Origin: Gymnogyps californianus
Lineage: Eukaryota; Chordata; Aves; Accipitriformes; Cathartidae
Direction: 5' to 3'
Length of the DNA stretch: 64,000 nucleotides
Assembly: GCF_018139145.2 (NCBI RefSeq)
Contig: NC_059481.1
Span: 4,018,368-4,082,367, forward strand
Both the position numbers and the translations under genes were made by a program. The notes below the pieces were generated by a model, which was given only the letters and a program-made list of their open reading frames with translations, ran no database searches and was not told the DNA's origin. This document shows, in pieces, positions 49,208-63,126 of this stretch. Position 1 is the first letter of the stretch, and each line of letters opens with the position of its first letter.

Positions 49208-50808
49208 CTAGGAAAATTTCCTAGGACCTGTCATCTACTGAGCTAAAATCTTCCAGCACTGCCTGAGGCTCAATTAAACTGAGTACAGAACTGGACACAG
49301 ATTTTTAGATGGCTCATAAACGCTATAGACCTGAGTACTATTCTTCCCAGCGGATAGTTTTATAACATGACTCAGGACCTCATGAGGAATTACTCAAAAC
49401 CATGCAAGATATTATTAGCATATATCAACCCGCTGGAAACCTCCTTTTACTGTGCCATTTTTTTTTACTTTGAGATTCTTCACTGTTGCTCTATTTTTGA
49501 GAGACCAGAGTGTTTTTGAGTGATCTTGGAAAATCTCAGTATTTGACAGGCAACAGACTTGTCCAGGATATATTTTTCCCCCAAAAAGAAATAAAACACA
49601 CAAATTCACTTCTCAATATGATGATCCTTCCATTTCAGAAAAGTTTCAAGACTGTTATTAAAAAAGAAAAACAAACCAAAAAAACCAGACAGGTATACAG
49701 ACAAAGAGCAACTTAAAGTACAATTCATCACCATAAATCAGAGACTGAGAAATCACTCTGACAGCTCTAAAAGCAATTAAACTTTATCTTGGTAGAGGCA
49801 ACCTTCATTGGCAAGGCAAACTGTTTTCCTACTAGTCTTTGGAGATATTTTATAAGCAGTGTGTAAAGACCCTTTTAAAATCCTTTTACACTGTTAACAT
49901 ACATTTTATAAGGCCAGCAAGGCAAAAAGAAAACCATAAAATGCCATTAGATTAGAGTATTACCAGAAGCTCTGCAGATACAAAATTCACAAGCCTTGCA
50001 TATCCAGGCATAATACAATCAGCCCTGCAATAAGCAGCATACAGTTAGAGTACTGTACTCAGATATACAGCTGCTTTGCCCTCCATAAGGAAGTAGAAGC
50101 AAACACAGAGCTACCACTTCCTTTCTTCTGTTTATTGAAAAAAAAGTAGACTTATATTGTTTCTGGATTATAATGGACCAAGCAAACAAAAATCCAAGAC
50201 ACCAAATAAAAACCCATCCATCTTCTGGACACAGAAATGGTTCAGAAATCAAAATGTGACCCATTTCAAGACTGGTGCAGTAGTTAGACACACTGGTTAA
50301 ATACATGCTTTTCTATTAGCATTTTTCTTAATATGTCTGTTTCTGGCTGCTCTGAAAGAAGATTCCTCAGACAGACTGTCTTGGCAATGAAATTAGTCCT
50401 TAAAGACAGTATAAATTTGATACTAAATTAAATATAGAGCAGTGGAAAGAAACACTGTTCAACTGACAATTGGGGTTGCAGTTGCTGATTCAGAGTATCT
50501 ACACAGCAATTACAATTCTGCTTGTAGCTGAACACAGACGTATTGGAGGGGCTGTGCCAAACTACTGGCATTACCAGCACTGCTACCTGCCAGCTTATGT
50601 GACATCTTTGCTGCACTGCAGACACAGCTGTGATTGCAAGAGAGATGCATGCTGCACAACATTGTATTTACACTCACCATTTAGGTCTGGTCCACAGTAT
50701 AGATGCAAATTTTAGACTATCTCTGAAGCTCACATGTGGCTTTCCATGCTTGGTTTGGACTAGTACCTATTGGTTTGAGTGTATAACTTCAGTTTGGAAG
50801 GATCACTC

Positions 50809-50824
50809 TTTTTTTTTTTTTTTT
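50809..50824 (+). repeat. Poly-T tract
   Basis: Sixteen T in a row, low-complexity sequence with no recognised source element. Confidence 0.88.
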
Positions 50825-53800
50825 CCTTCCAAAGTTAGGTTTGCCCACATGAATTTTCCTCCCCCTCAAACGCAGTAGTTAAAAATCAACGTGTAAAGGG
50901 AATGTATCACCCCAAACAACCTGCAGAACTGTGGTAGCCCTTTTTCTTTGAATGGTACCTTTAAAACCTGTTCAGCTCAATGCATATATCTGCAGATAGC
51001 AAATGCACACTATGTGCCTCCCTGGAGATTTAGCTTTTCTTTCGTCTTTATTGTTCTCTTAGTGAGACTAAAAGCTTACTCTTTTTTTTCTGTGTAAAAG
51101 GAAACCATACAAACCTCATTTTACCCTGAAACTACATAAACTTTTGCATGCAGTCTCCTTCCCCTAATAAAAATATTAATCAAGTTCAGTTTCAGCACCC
51201 GTGCTTGATTCTCTCACTTTGTCACATCTGACATCTTTTTTCTAAATCCATCCTTTTCTGCCTATTCATAAATGAAAAGAATAGGGTTCCTATGAGAGCT
51301 GTGCATTGTAAAAGATGACTGTTTTCTGACTTATTACTATTCCAGCACATAAGCTGGTTTGTTCGTTTGTTTTTACCTCAGCGCCTTTAGCTTACAAACC
51401 TGAGAGAAAAAGAGAGGCTGTGGGGATCTAAGCAAGAACTACCTGATTAGCTACACTGCTATTAAAGGGAGAAGAAGAAACTTCAAAATGGAGCACAAGC
51501 CTCTTTCATACATAGAAGCTTTGGCATTTTAGCTATCCTGTTAATGTTAAGATACAGGCAACTGTCCCCAAGTATTGGTGCGTATGTGTAGGATTAAATC
51601 AGAAAGGCTTATTCCTGCACAGGAAGCTAATTTGATAAAAGGCAACCTGATTCTATTTTAGTGAGATTAATTATGAATTGCACAACTACCAGTTTATCAG
51701 ACAAATGTATTTGTAAAAATATAACCCAACTTTTTTTTCCACTGATACGCTGATTTTTTTCTACTGGTACGAAAACCTACGCATGCAGAGAGGTCTAGAA
51801 GTGCTGTTTTGAGAGGAACGATCTATTCTTCAGTTCCTAAAATATCCCCTACCACTATCAGTCTTGGAAGTTGTACTTATCCACATTTTAAAATTGCACT
51901 TGTCATCCTCATGAACACTTTTCTCGTTACATGCGAGGACACGCAATTTCAGAAGCTTACAGTCACTCTGGGATTGGAACGTGGTGTTATACGAATAGAC
52001 TGATCTAGAAACTGTTCTGCTCATGTGGCTATGGGAAATCTCACAAGTACTGCTGCCTTTCGAGTTGTAGCAAGTTACAGCATAGGGATCATGCATAATT
52101 GTTTTCACAAAATCAGCAGAAGGAAAGAATTCGAGCAGCCTTACTGAAATAAAAGCTGATGGTGACGTGTCCTCAAGGTGCAAAAAGGAAAGTAATGCTA
52201 ACTCGAGAGAACACTTCACTCGACTGTAAAGGCTGAGAAAGAAATAATCAATCTTTTCTCCCCTCCATCAAAAATTAAACTGCTGAGTGTTTTTGTGAGG
52301 AAAAGGTGGCAGTGGAAACCCTTCCTCTGTTTTTTCCCCAACAGAGGGCAACAAGAAGCTGCTTCCCTTGCCCAAAGAGCTCTCTTGGAACCTCCCAACA
52401 CAGACACATCCCTCTTGGGGTGTGAGCAATCCTGTCTTTCAGCTTTATTCTTTGGCCTTAATGCTGATGTTACCAGAAGGACACAATCACCCATGTGTTT
52501 GCCACAGGAAAGTGTTTGATGTGGACTGTGTACCACACCCAAATTACTTTCAGGCAATACTGAGCCCCACAATCACTTCAAACAAGATTATAACCCAAGC
52601 GAAGAAAAACAAACCAATACCTATTCAGCAGCTGAAGAACAGATTCTGAAGAAATTCTTGCCTTGATAGAGAACTACAGCAGACAGAGTTAGAAAAAGAA
52701 AGCAGAAATGTTTGGATATTTTGAATACCTGAAATGTTAGGAAGAACCTTGCGGAAGTCAAATGTAACAGGAGGCACTATCACTCTCTTCAAAACCCCAG
52801 GAACGGTTATTTTGCAGCATCTTCACTTCATAGCTGCTTCATATATTCCCTCCTTGGAGACCATCTCCCCACTGCTCACCCTCTCTAGGTTCATAACAGA
52901 ATGAACATCATCATCTGTATCTGTATACGGTTTCTAGATTTCTTTGTCTCATGCACGCACTGACGTGAATGCCTTCTGCTCTGTATTACAAACATGAAGA
53001 CACATATTTTTGTGCGAACTTGCTAGAAGTGTGAAAAAGATTTTATTGTTGAGTTTTGCTCTGATTCAAGGAATCAGAATTCTGTGTAAAACATTTCCAT
53101 AGTTGTCCCTGTGTGATTTTGTGATCTCCAGCCATTCCCAAATTTTCTAGCAACACAACATTTTCCTTCTTTATTCAGGCTAGTTTTGGTTGTGTTCCCA
53201 AGGTTCCCGATGGCCAAAGGAATGGAGTATGTCTCAGCACCCTGACAACACCTTCTGTATTGCCAAACCCAACACATCTCAAATACTTCGCTCTCCATGA
53301 TGCTGTAGTTAGAGAGAATCAGTAACCAGATTTGCCAACAGTACCCGAGCCTGCTCTTTCCAGGGATGGAAAAGAAGAAACGGGACACTGGGAGAAGGAG
53401 GAGTTGAAGGGAAGTTCAGGGAAAAACAGGAATTAAGTTTCTTTTCAACCCAAGGTAGAACACACCTAAGCCTTCTCTGCTCCTCAGTATCCAATAAAAA
53501 AAAAAATGCATGCAGACTACCATTCTGCAAATGTCAATCAGAAAAGCAATGGAAAACGTACCTGCCCTTTACACAGCTTTTAAGTTCTTTAGTCTAAAGG
53601 CAACAAGAACATGGCACAAAAGAGTGCTTTAGAGTGTCATCTAGACTGAAGAGTGGCCTATATCCTAATAAATCCTTACCGTTTCATTGTGCTTCTATGT
53701 TGTCAGTGTAAAGCCTATGACTTGGCCTATATCATATGAGCAGACACACTCAGTTTGCCTTCCAGTCCTGTCTGTCATTGTCTCAAGACTCCACAGAGAT

Positions 53801-54233
53801 GTTATTCTGTTTGCAGAGCAGACTAAATACACAGTGCTCAGCGCATCTGGCATGATACATCTGTCCTGTTCACCACTGCAGGCAGGCATTTTAGTCCATG
53901 GTGCCTCCTAGCGTGGCCTCGAGTCTCTCTCATACATGATAGCACAGAGCCTTGCGTGCAGGGAGTGAGGAATCACTGGCAGGGCTAGACTCAAGCACAG
54001 CCTTGGGCCCACACTTGCTATGCAGTCTGGATGTACCCTGACGACAGCCCTGAGCCACCCCTGTCATTGCGTCTTCATTTAATTTATATCAGCTTCATTA
54101 TACTCTGCTGTAGGGTTGTCAATCAAAATGACAACTGGTCCATTAAGGCTGCCACCAGTCAAACGCGATTTTGCATAACTCAGAGGAGGTGAACTCCCAC
54201 ACTGTATGAATCCTGACAAATTGGCTATCACCT

Positions 54234-54235
<2 letters not shown>

Positions 54236-54264
<29 letters not shown>
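54236..54264 (+). repeat. Long poly-T tract
   Basis: Twenty-nine T without interruption, the longest homopolymer in the window. Birds have few active elements with long poly-A tails, so microsatellite growth or a processed-RNA insertion tail are both possible. Sequencing of such tracts is error-prone. Confidence 0.93.
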
Positions 54265-54267
<3 letters not shown>

Positions 54268-57200
54268 GTCACCGTGTGAGCCATTTCTTGCGTTTCTAGT
54301 AATCCTATTAACTTTCAAAGTGATGCAGCATGGGAGTCCAGTCAATCAGCCAGTCAGTGAGAATTAATGGCCAGTGGAAAGGTTGCCTGTGATAGATTGA
54401 GCTTTCACACAAAGAAAATTGGAAATGCAAGTGAAAGAGTCAATGGAGTGAGCCGCGGTAGCCTGGGGCCCTGCCAACAACTGAGTGAAAAATATCTGCA
54501 AAACACACTGTACAGCTCACTGCAATCAACCTGACCCTCAGATCACATGCCAAACATTGCTCAGGCCACAGAAAAATAAGGTCTGATGCCAACACATTTT
54601 TGCAGTGTCCACCAACCTCAAGTGGAGCTGCTAACTCATTAGTGAAATGAAGAAGGGGAAAGAAGATGAGGCACTGTGTTTTGGAGAAGATCCAAACTAT
54701 CTCCAAGCCTTTTATATCTGGGTGGGTGAGGCTTGTGAAAGGCCACAGAACACAGAGTCCTTTACCACAACTCAGTCTGTGTCTGCTCACCTCCACATCA
54801 GCTAATGTGAACTGATAGCAGCTTTCCTAGCAGAACACACCAGAGAAAAATGCACATTGTTTTCCTTCTTTTGGCAGTAAACCAGCGTTTCATCATCTAG
54901 GACTTGAGATGGGACTTCAAGGCCTCAGTCACACTGAAGGGCTCAAGACAGCTTGTTTGCAACTCTCTGCTCCTCTGCATTTGAAGTAAAAATCTTCTAG
55001 TTTTGGCTGCTTGATGCGTTCTGCTTCCAATAGAAAAGCAAAAGTCTCCAAATCTGTCAGGTGGTCTGAAAGATGATCCTCCTTCCAACAGGAGTAACGG
55101 GAGCAAACCTAACCAGTTCAGATGTACAAGCCCATACAGAAGTACTTGAGAGCCAAGATTTGGTTGTCTACAACAACAGAGGATAAGGTCTGTTGATTTC
55201 CTACGATCATATGTAGGCAGACCACAGTCATATAAAAGCTTTTACTGGCACACAAAAGCAAAACAGGAATGCAACTGGCCTCCTTCTGGATCCTCAACAC
55301 TGTTCTTTTGTATCTCTTGTGACACTCTCTGTGCATTAAAGCAGTGCATATAGTACCAAGAGCACAAGGATGAACTCTATCACTTTCTCACAACTAAGAT
55401 TTTCTTGGTCCTGTAACTAAGAGAAGCTTAGATGCTTCTGCTTAGAAGCTAAGAAGATAAAGATAGCTTTTGATGCTCTTTAGTCCTATATGCATTTTAT
55501 ACCACCTGCATTATCTAGATGTCACACAAACCGCTCCCTTGTATCAAAACACATCTGGGAAAAATTTATCACTGACATAGTCTGAGATGCTTAGATTCTG
55601 TAAACCAAGTGTACAGGAGTGTCTTTTCACTTGATTACTTCTGGAGAGCTACACTTGTATCAAAGGAAAAGTTTTCACCCAAGAACAAGCCAGCCAGTAA
55701 TAAACATACTCTTTTTTTTCTACACATTCTGAGTTATTTCAAACAAGAGATGTAAATATTCCACTTCTGGAGTCTAATTTCTGTAGGACTGAATCAAATT
55801 ACCTTTTGGAAGAAGTGACTTCTGGCTAGCACTGTATTTAATTCATTCTGTCAGCGCGTGCTTTAGTGCTCTGTGTGGGAGACTGACTTCATCCAAGACT
55901 GATGCTCTCTGCTCTATAAATTGAATCCACTGATGCATAATTGAGCCCTTGACTATATCAAGTATTTGCTTCACCAGACCTTCTTCTTGCTTACTTGCTA
56001 TATTTGCTCTGTGAAAAATATGTTTTTTCATTCTGGGGAATGAAAAATTGAGAGACCTGAAACTAAGAGGTGCTGAGCATCCTTGGAGCCCTGCAGAAGA
56101 AGATAACATTTGATGCATGTCAGGTAACACCTTTGATTTCCACTATTTTGCTGCTACTTTCATTTTTCACAACAAGTTTTTAAACAAGATTTGTTGGAAG
56201 CAAAAAACAGTTAGCGTTTGTGTTGAAACAGTAATTGCTTCTGGTTTTGGAAAGACAAAAACCAGGCTCACCTCATATCATCCTATAAATCTGTGTATAT
56301 CAGTAGACTTACAAGCCTGCTCTCGGGGAAGCAACCTAGCAGTCTGGAGACTTTTCGCAGAGTCCACCCAGCATTCTATTCTGTCAATTGATTGTGCACC
56401 ATCCAGAACATACACCATGTCACACTCTCTAGATATTTAATCTGCAAAATGAGATATCTCATTTTTAATTGATGAATAGATGTCTCATGGGGAGACCAAT
56501 TTCCTTTTTTCCTCTGTAAGTGCTAGTGAACAGCATATCAAGATTGGTTTTTAATCATTAAGAGAGAAACACAAAACAGCGGGAGTGCCATTCTAAGTGC
56601 CATTTGGCTCTCCATTACCAAACTTCAGGCTTTGTTCCAAAGGGATTTGGAAGATGTTAAGAAGCAGCTGCTCACAGCTAAGGTTGTCTGACAGGCACAA
56701 GTGTCCGAGAACATCAGCCTAAGCCAGGTGTAAGCAGCCACAGCACAGAGCCCTACACCACAGTCTGTGCTATGTCCCTAAGGCTGCGCTGTTAGGATTT
56801 CTGCAGGCCTGGCCTGCATTTTGTTGTATTCCAGTATGCTACTGTATCTGAATTGTGAGAAAGCTTGCCTGCCTTTCTAGGTGTGGTGAAATGTGGAAAG
56901 GCACCAAAGGGCTACTAGCACCATGCAAAATGGATGAGATAACAAGAAAGGAGAAAGCAAAAGTCAGGTTTTAGTCAACACACCTATTTGGACAAGTGTA
57001 TTCACGGCCAAACATCACCAAACCTATCACCGTCACTATTGACAAACAGGTTTGTGTGTGGACCAAGAGAACACAGAACAGCTTGAAGTGGTGGTACAGG
57101 AAAGCCATACCATTAGTGCAGTGGTTGCTCCTTAAACTCTTTTTGCTGTAACCAGGAACTATGTGATCATGTTAGCCTGGAACAGAGAAGCTTATTCCAC

Positions 57201-59444
57201 AAGCATAATATAATCACACCTCACTCAGAGATACTGGAAATTCAATTAAAACCTTTGAAGATCTTGTTAGTCTTCACTGGCTTCTTTTACAACAACCTTG
57301 CAATGCTGGGGAATTTCAAACCTGATGTTTGAGAGAGAGGACAATGCTGAGGTTACCAACTCTGATGCAGTTCACCAGCTCTGGTTTCAAAACTGTATTT
57401 GCACCAGACTTCCTGCATTAGTTGGCCAAGCTGCTCCCTGCCTATCTTGCAGACAGAGAAGAATACTCTTCCCTCCACCATTTGGAGATGATCCATGCAG
57501 GACAGTACAAATGGATGCTCTTTGGAACAGGGATGATGTTGCAGAGTGCACGGCAGCACTCAGTGCAACAAGGCTCTGATTTTAATCCATTCCTGAGACT
57601 GTGTCATAGTATATGTAACTAAACAAGTGTATGTATAACAACAATCACCTGTGAACACTATGCCACAATGAATTGATTTTCTATTTGACAAATCTCTACT
57701 ATCATCAGCACTAATACCCACCAGAAGACAAGACCTAGAATCTTTGCACAGGAAATAAAAGAAGTCATAAAAGAGAAAATTCAATAACAAGTAGAAATAA
57801 TTTCAAGTAAAACAACCCACAGCTAAACTTCTGGAATAACTATGCCTTGAATTCTACGTTGCACATACAGAAGTTTGGCATCATTATAAATTTTTAGGTT
57901 TCCCCCGTCAGGTTTTATCAAGAATGTATCTGTGGTATTTTTACAACACTGATGTCATTAGCACATGTAAGCTATCTCATGATTGTCATTCAGTAACAAA
58001 ATGGGGACAGGTTGTTACAAGTTTAACTTTATTTGAAACCCCTTGGGTCTTTCTACGCTAGTTACCCAGATCGCTTTTGACATGTGGGTTGCACTTGCAG
58101 ATGCCAGTCACAGACCAGCAGCTGGCTTAAAAGCAGCCTTTAGCATCCCTCTAGCTGTAGAGGTCACTGCACAACAAGGATTACACTCAACATTGGATCA
58201 AGAGCTTCTGGCTTAGTCACAGCTGAACAGACCCTGTGGTGTTATAGGGCAGGGCTCCCCATCCTTAAGTTTTTCAGGTTCTCCCTACATGTATAATTAA
58301 TATCATATACTGCACACCTTGGTTTAGATTATTCATCAAATGGAATTCAAATGAAGGATGCTATAAAAAAAATAGTGAGGGTACTACAAGATAATAAAAA
58401 GCTTAAAATTTTCTGAATGTTTTTTGAAAGTAGTAGTATTTAAGATTTAATTTGAGAAACTTCATACATTAAGGGCTTAGAATACTATAGCTTCATTAAG
58501 AGAGCTAGAACTAAATGCAAAAATATATGTTCAAGCAATGTACGTTTACTACAAAAGCTTTGACCTGACTGACCACTGAAGTGAGGGAGGCTGCTGACTG
58601 AACACATTAATTCAGAAGCTCAGTATAAATATATCTGCACAACTGCAGTCTCTTCTGCAGGTGCATAAAAATGTTTTTCTTCTCATTTTATTTTATAATT
58701 CATTAAAAATTTAAAATCAAGTAGGAATTGAAAAATCTGGAAAGTTTATTTTCCTCTCGTAATCTCAGACTAAAAGCCAGGTAAGAGAGGCTAAAATATA
58801 CTAGTTCTAAATTCCCAGGGACCTAATAATCAAGTAACCAGATTAATTCACTCAAGTATTACAAGTAATATTTGCTGTGGAAATCAGTTGGTCTTAAATG
58901 GAAAACATTTTTAACAAACTTTTTTTCTAAAACATTCAGCATATTTAATAGGTATCAACTCCCCCCATTCAAAATTAACTGATGCTTCCCTATATTTTTT
59001 TTTAAACAGAATTCTATTTGTAGCATGCAAATATACCAGAAAGTAACAACTACACATGGGATATTCCCTAGAAGAATCTTTTACATAGATCAGTTTCTCC
59101 AGTTATTTTATACATAAACATATTTATTTATGTTTAAATACATGCATGCATGTGTGTATGTTTTCTTTAGTAATTTTCCCTTTCTCATAGTATCAGTATG
59201 AGGCTTCCCTCTAAGTTATAGAGAAATGGAGAACTTCACTGGGAAAACTAACAGATGAATTAATGGTGTTACTAATAATAGTATGTTACATTACAGTATA
59301 AACTGAAAGTTCAGATGAAGAAAGTACATCATGTTATAGAACATTTGAAAGGGGTCCAAAAATCCTAATATGAATGGACAGAGCTTCACATTCAAAAAGT
59401 TAAAATTTTGCAATTAACACAAAAGGAAAAAAGGTCTGGAGCAA

Positions 59445-59460
59445 TTTTTTTTTTTTTTTT
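59445..59460 (+). repeat. Poly-T tract
   Basis: Sixteen T in a row, preceded by A-rich sequence. No source element recognised. Confidence 0.88.
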
Positions 59461-61757
59461 AATAACCTCAGTCTAAATAAGCTCTCTGCATGCATAAACT
59501 GTTCTCCCTGAAATAGCTGGAGATCAGTACGTACTGGAGCAGGACCCTAGGATGTGATTTCTAAGCACTCGAGTCACAAAGGAGTAAATTATTTGCTAAC
59601 ATAGTACGTAAAATTCAGTTGAATTACCCTGGAGAAAATATCTCCCCAAGCTCTTAAAAGCCCAGGAAAGATCCTTACAGTTCTGTGATTTCAATCCATC
59701 CTTTGCTTACCCCGCTTTCACCTTACAGAACTGCACAGGAATCACCACAGTAACAGTAGGTGGGTGGAATCAGATTAGACCTTTCCTAAGAAGGCTGAAA
59801 CATAAGCAACCCCATTCCTCATATTCAAAAATACTGGTGAATGTGATACCCCGCTTTAATGACTACGTACACATAGAAAAATAAACATACATCTGAGTCT
59901 CAGAAGGATTTGGAAAGATCCAGACAGAGAAAGAAATGCAAGTTTACAGTTTCCTCAAATATCTTTCCGCTGTGTCTGCTATGATGAAGATGGACAGTCC
60001 TGATACATTATTTACAATGCTGTTGGGAATGCCCCAGAGCCAAAAGGAAGCATGTTGTAGGCAAAGACTAATGCAAGAGAACTACTACTGCAGAGCTTGT
60101 CTTTTGGAGACACAGTGAAGACCCAAGCAGGCAGATTAGCCATAGCTTCCCATGGCACCATAGCAAATGCGGACTGAGGACACAGATGAGGCTTTTGGTA
60201 ACAGAATTGTTCTTTCTGAAAGGATTCCGATACTCATGAAGCCAGATATTTTTTCAAAGGCACCAAGAAGCATAAAGGCTCAGCTACCTCCATTAACAAT
60301 TCTAACTTTCCATACTTTGTTTTATTTTGTGAGCCAACCTACAGGTAATTTGTTAATTAGTACCCTCCTTCTTCTGCAAAAACATCTCCTCTCAGCACCT
60401 GCTCTGACCAGCCTTTCCCCTCCAGCTTTCTTCTAAAGTTGTCCTCTTATCACTCACTTCCTTCCACACTCCATGCACCAGGTCTCACCTCTTTACTCAA
60501 ATCCAGCATTATTCTCTCTTCCTTCAAATCCATCATGACAGATACCTAGCAGGAAAATGCTTTCAGATCAGCCCCAAATAAAAAAGCAAGCTAACATCAT
60601 CCCCATAAATTGACTTTTCCTCAGAGTCTTCCAGTGCATTAGTATCCAGTTGCTTAGCAAGGATCAGATTCTGCAATGGTGTTTGCTGTTAGCGTGACTT
60701 CAAAAAACAACTGAAAGCATCAGTTGGTCAGTAAAAGGCTGTACAGCTCACAGAGGTGGCACTTAGATTTTAAACTCAAGAGAACAGGAAACATCCACCT
60801 CCCTCTGGCAGAGTATCAAGAAATCTGGTGCTTGACAAATCAAATGTAATAACAACAACAGCAGCAACAACTTCATCAACAGGGACCTGCCTGGGCTTTT
60901 GTGCTTCTCCCTTCCCTATGCCTGAGAACCTGGCGGGAGGTAAGCCCTGAGGCAGCTTCACAAACTCTGTGAGCAGAAGGCTGATGTTTCTAAGGATAAA
61001 GCTGAGGAAAGAGTTAGCACTTTTTACACGTGTGAGTACAGGCCTAGCACAACCGTGTCCAATCCTTAGCTGGGGCATCTAAGGGCTGCTGCAATTACAA
61101 ACAGTGCAGTGAAGAGCACTCCTTCGCGTGCTCAAATGTTTTCAGCCTCGGCCTATCGAGAGAAGACTCCTTTCTGCTTCTATGTTCCCCTACTTAATGA
61201 ATTACTTATTTTCAGGTGGCTGTTTCGAGACATTGTGCCTTTGTAAATATAACAATATAAAATATTTCAGTAAGACACTGCAAGGAATGAATGACAGAAC
61301 AATAATTCACAGCTAGTATATAGTTAGTTCTCAACCACGGCTCCAACAGAAAAGCTAGCATGAATCACGGCACTGTAATTCATGCTGTCAAACTATTACT
61401 GAATGACTATATATTGAAAGTAGTTGTTAACTATGGACAGGTATTATCAGTGCTAGTAGCCAATCCAGATATATTTACTACTCAATTATTTGCAGTCTTT
61501 TCTGTGCAGGTCTGTGAGAAGCTGATGTAGAGCTACAGTCTATTTTGGAACCGGAAATTTTAGTAAGCCTATATATTTGGTTTCTGAGTTTTTTAATTGG
61601 TATTTTGATATTAAGGAAATATTTGAACCTGCGAGTGGGAATTTTTTTTTAAAGACATGCTCTCTGTTTAGTAAGTGAACAAATGTGATCAAAAGGGCCA
61701 GGAGATGAGATGCAAAGCCTCCTGGAGCATAATCTAGACCTCATTTTTACCAATAGT

Positions 61758-61784
61758 TTAAATAAATAAATAAATAAATAAATA
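61758..61784 (+). repeat. (TAAA)n microsatellite
   Basis: About six perfect units of the tetranucleotide TAAA. It is a probable length-polymorphic locus. Confidence 0.92.
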
Positions 61785-62969
61785 GAAAAGATAATTACCA
61801 TGAATCACCTCATCATGTGGATTCAAAGCTCACTGAAAGCAGTCTGCAAAATACTCTGAAACTCTGGGAGGAAAGAGACTGTGAAAACACTGGCTATGTT
61901 TTACTAGTGTATTAGTGTGTTTGTGAATGTCCTGGGAGACAAAGACAACTTTTTTTCCTAAAACTTGTTTCTGAATCAGATTTCTCTTCCACGGGTGATG
62001 GAGCTTCACCAAGAGTCTCCCAGGGGCTGGACTAAGGGGCTGTGGCTTCTCAGGAGACGCCTTACCCGCTCCATGACACCTTTTGTAGACACCCTTCTGC
62101 TCACCTTCTTACTTTGACTGAATCACCACTGCCTCTCTGAGACCTTCGGTGACTGGCAGGAACCAGGAGCAGCGAAGTTTAATGCCATTTCACATGTGAA
62201 ATGAGCACAAAACAAGCCACATACACTACTTATCACTGGGCAAACACTCAAAAATTCAGTTAGACTTACACAAGGTCTGCATGCAAATCGTGGGGATCTA
62301 ATTCAAGTCAGGGTGCTATAAACAAGCAAGGGAGAAGGAAAAAGGATCATTAGGTGCACTTGCAAAAAGGTGCAGTCCGGTACAAAGAATACAAAAATAA
62401 TTTCTATATTGGTTACACAAAAATACACAAGAAAACCTGCCACAATGGTACGTAATAGACACTGCAGAACAGAGACAGTAAATTAACATCCAGTGTATCG
62501 ATCCGTTTGGTGCGCACAATGAGTTTAAGTAACCATTCTGCCTAACAAAGAGAGGGAGAAAGGTATTTCATTGTGCCCACCCCAGCACCACACCGTTCTT
62601 GACAAGCCAGAGGGTAATGGACCAGGCAGAACTCAGATGCCCAGCATCTCCCTTCATGAGCCACACTCTCCCTGTTCTGCCAAGCTCTGGAATATTTGTT
62701 AAAGCTTTATTAAAAAGGCTAATCTATACATGGAATGGGATGACAGAGTTGTTAAATGCCTTCACAGATTTACATTTAAAAATAGAATGTGCAAATAAAT
62801 AGAAAACTGAAGAGGGCAAACAACAAGTTCCTATACACATTTCTGCTACCACTTAAAGGCAAAACTGATGCAATAAAATGGAAACTTTATTTTTCCAAAG
62901 CTCTTTCTAACTGGCCATTTTAAAATGTAGTAGAAGCACTAGCATCTGAAAGCTCTTCCATGTGGTACA

Positions 62970-63060
62970 ACCCTCCCCATTTTACATTTGGTAAACCGAG
63001 AGAGGCTACAGTCATGGGTCCAATGTTCACAAATCAGCAAAGCACAAACTGAGATTCATA
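62970..63060 (-). mobile_element. MIR/CORE-SINE-like fragment
   Basis: CCATTTTACATTTGGTAAACC is followed by GAGAGGCTACAGTCATGGGTCC, CACAAATCAGCAAAG and CTGAGATTCATAC. This is the same block order as a reverse-complement MIR core (CATTTTACAGATGGGGAAAC, AGGTTAAGTGACTTGCCC, CACAGCAAGTCAGTGG, CTGGGATTCGAAC). It is short and diverged. Confidence 0.42.
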
Positions 63061-63112
63061 CAAACAGTAGCAGTACTTTTGCAAGTAGGTTTCTCTGCTT
63101 TAAAAAAGAGAA

Positions 63113-63126
63113 AACACACACACACA
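63113..63126 (+). repeat. (CA)n short microsatellite
   Basis: About six to seven CA units followed by an ACAACAAACAA patch. Short, but the only clear CA repeat in the window. Confidence 0.8.
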
